64,000 nucleotides of DNA from positions 20,836,867-20,900,866 of the forward strand of contig CM036754.1 in assembly GCA_020796225.1 (NCBI GenBank). Direction: 5' to 3'. The notes beneath the pieces are model-generated. The model did no database searches, was not told where the DNA came from, and was given only the letters and a program-made list of their open reading frames with translations. Each line of letters starts with the position of its first letter. Position 1 is the stretch's first letter. The translations under genes and the position numbers were made by a program. The stretch comes from Arion vulgaris (Eukaryota > Mollusca > Gastropoda > Stylommatophora > Arionidae). Positions 63,824-64,000 of the stretch are shown here, in pieces.

Positions 63824-64000
63824 TAATATAACTATGCAGTGGATCCCTGGACATTCAAACACACCTGAAAATGATAAAGCAGATAGGCTAGCCAAGAAAG
63901 GGTCAACACAGGAACAACCAATCACAGCAACAACTCTCCATACAGCAAAACAAATCCTAATGACAACAAATAAAGAAATTTGGCTGAACAGATGTGCCAT
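63824..64000 (+). pseudogene. LINE RNase H domain, runs off the right edge
   Basis: One open frame: NITMQWIPGHSNTPENDKAD, RLAKKGSTQEQPITATTLHT, AKQILMTTNKEIWLNRCA. The WIPGHSxxPENxxADxLAK motif is the C-terminal part of the RNase H domain of I/jockey-like LINEs, with the His and final Asp kept. No stop occurs before the window ends, and the residues before NIT are not LINE-like. So it starts abruptly after the tandem repeat and is 5'-truncated. Confidence 0.85.

Noticed and set aside
1..64000. Virus, plasmid or bacterial operon content
   Set aside because: No replication, capsid, integrase or operon-like gene order is visible. All protein-like signals are LINE parts, one secreted-domain exon and one unknown block.

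Overview
This 64 kb window looks like intergenic or intronic DNA from an animal nuclear genome. It is AT-rich and has no operons, no dense genes and no bacterial or viral layout. It holds many decayed non-LTR retrotransposon (LINE) 3' ends, several tRNA-headed SINE families, hAT-type MITEs and long tandem arrays. The only exon I can name encodes a 12-cysteine insulin-like-growth-factor-binding (IGFBP N-terminal) domain of the small secreted single-domain type best known from molluscs and other invertebrates. That and the repeat style suggest a lophotrochozoan, perhaps a gastropod, but the sequence does not prove it.

Layout. 1-4.6 kb: SINE B, LINE tails, and a minus-strand coding-like block (2620-3315) ending in a plausible terminal exon with a poly(A) signal. 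4.6-18 kb: LINE tails, SINEs, a 55-bp hairpin minisatellite (7.7-8.4 kb), a 36-bp array split by a SINE, a 105-bp array, twin AT palindromes (15.6 kb) and the most complete reverse-transcriptase core (16.4-17.3 kb, minus), which carries its own 62-bp minisatellite. 18.8-20.3 kb: 23-bp satellite. 20-36 kb: MITEs with perfect target-site duplications (TSDs), SINEs, LINE tails, and a nested SINE-in-SINE insertion (34.2-35.2 kb). 36.5-38.6 kb: 21-bp satellite. 39-53 kb: more SINEs, MITEs and LINE tails, and a 75-bp array made from a LINE tail. 53.8-54.3 kb: TATA box and first coding exon of the IGFBP-domain gene, plus strand. 54-64 kb: probably its first intron or downstream DNA, with MITEs, SINEs, 50-bp and 88-bp arrays, and an RNase H fragment running off the right edge.

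The repeats form a coherent picture. SINE A, SINE B and SINE M share a 5' region and end in (GAA)n. Several LINE tails end in the same (GAA)n, so these LINEs may supply the machinery for those SINEs. At least four tandem arrays are built from pieces of LINEs or SINEs. The longest open reading frames (616, 607, 468 and 384 codons, all minus) are by-products of short-period satellites, not genes. No rRNA, functional tRNA, CRISPR array or complete transposase was seen. SINE and LINE letters and numbers are labels for this window only. All boundaries were read by eye; those set by TSDs are exact and the others are approximate.
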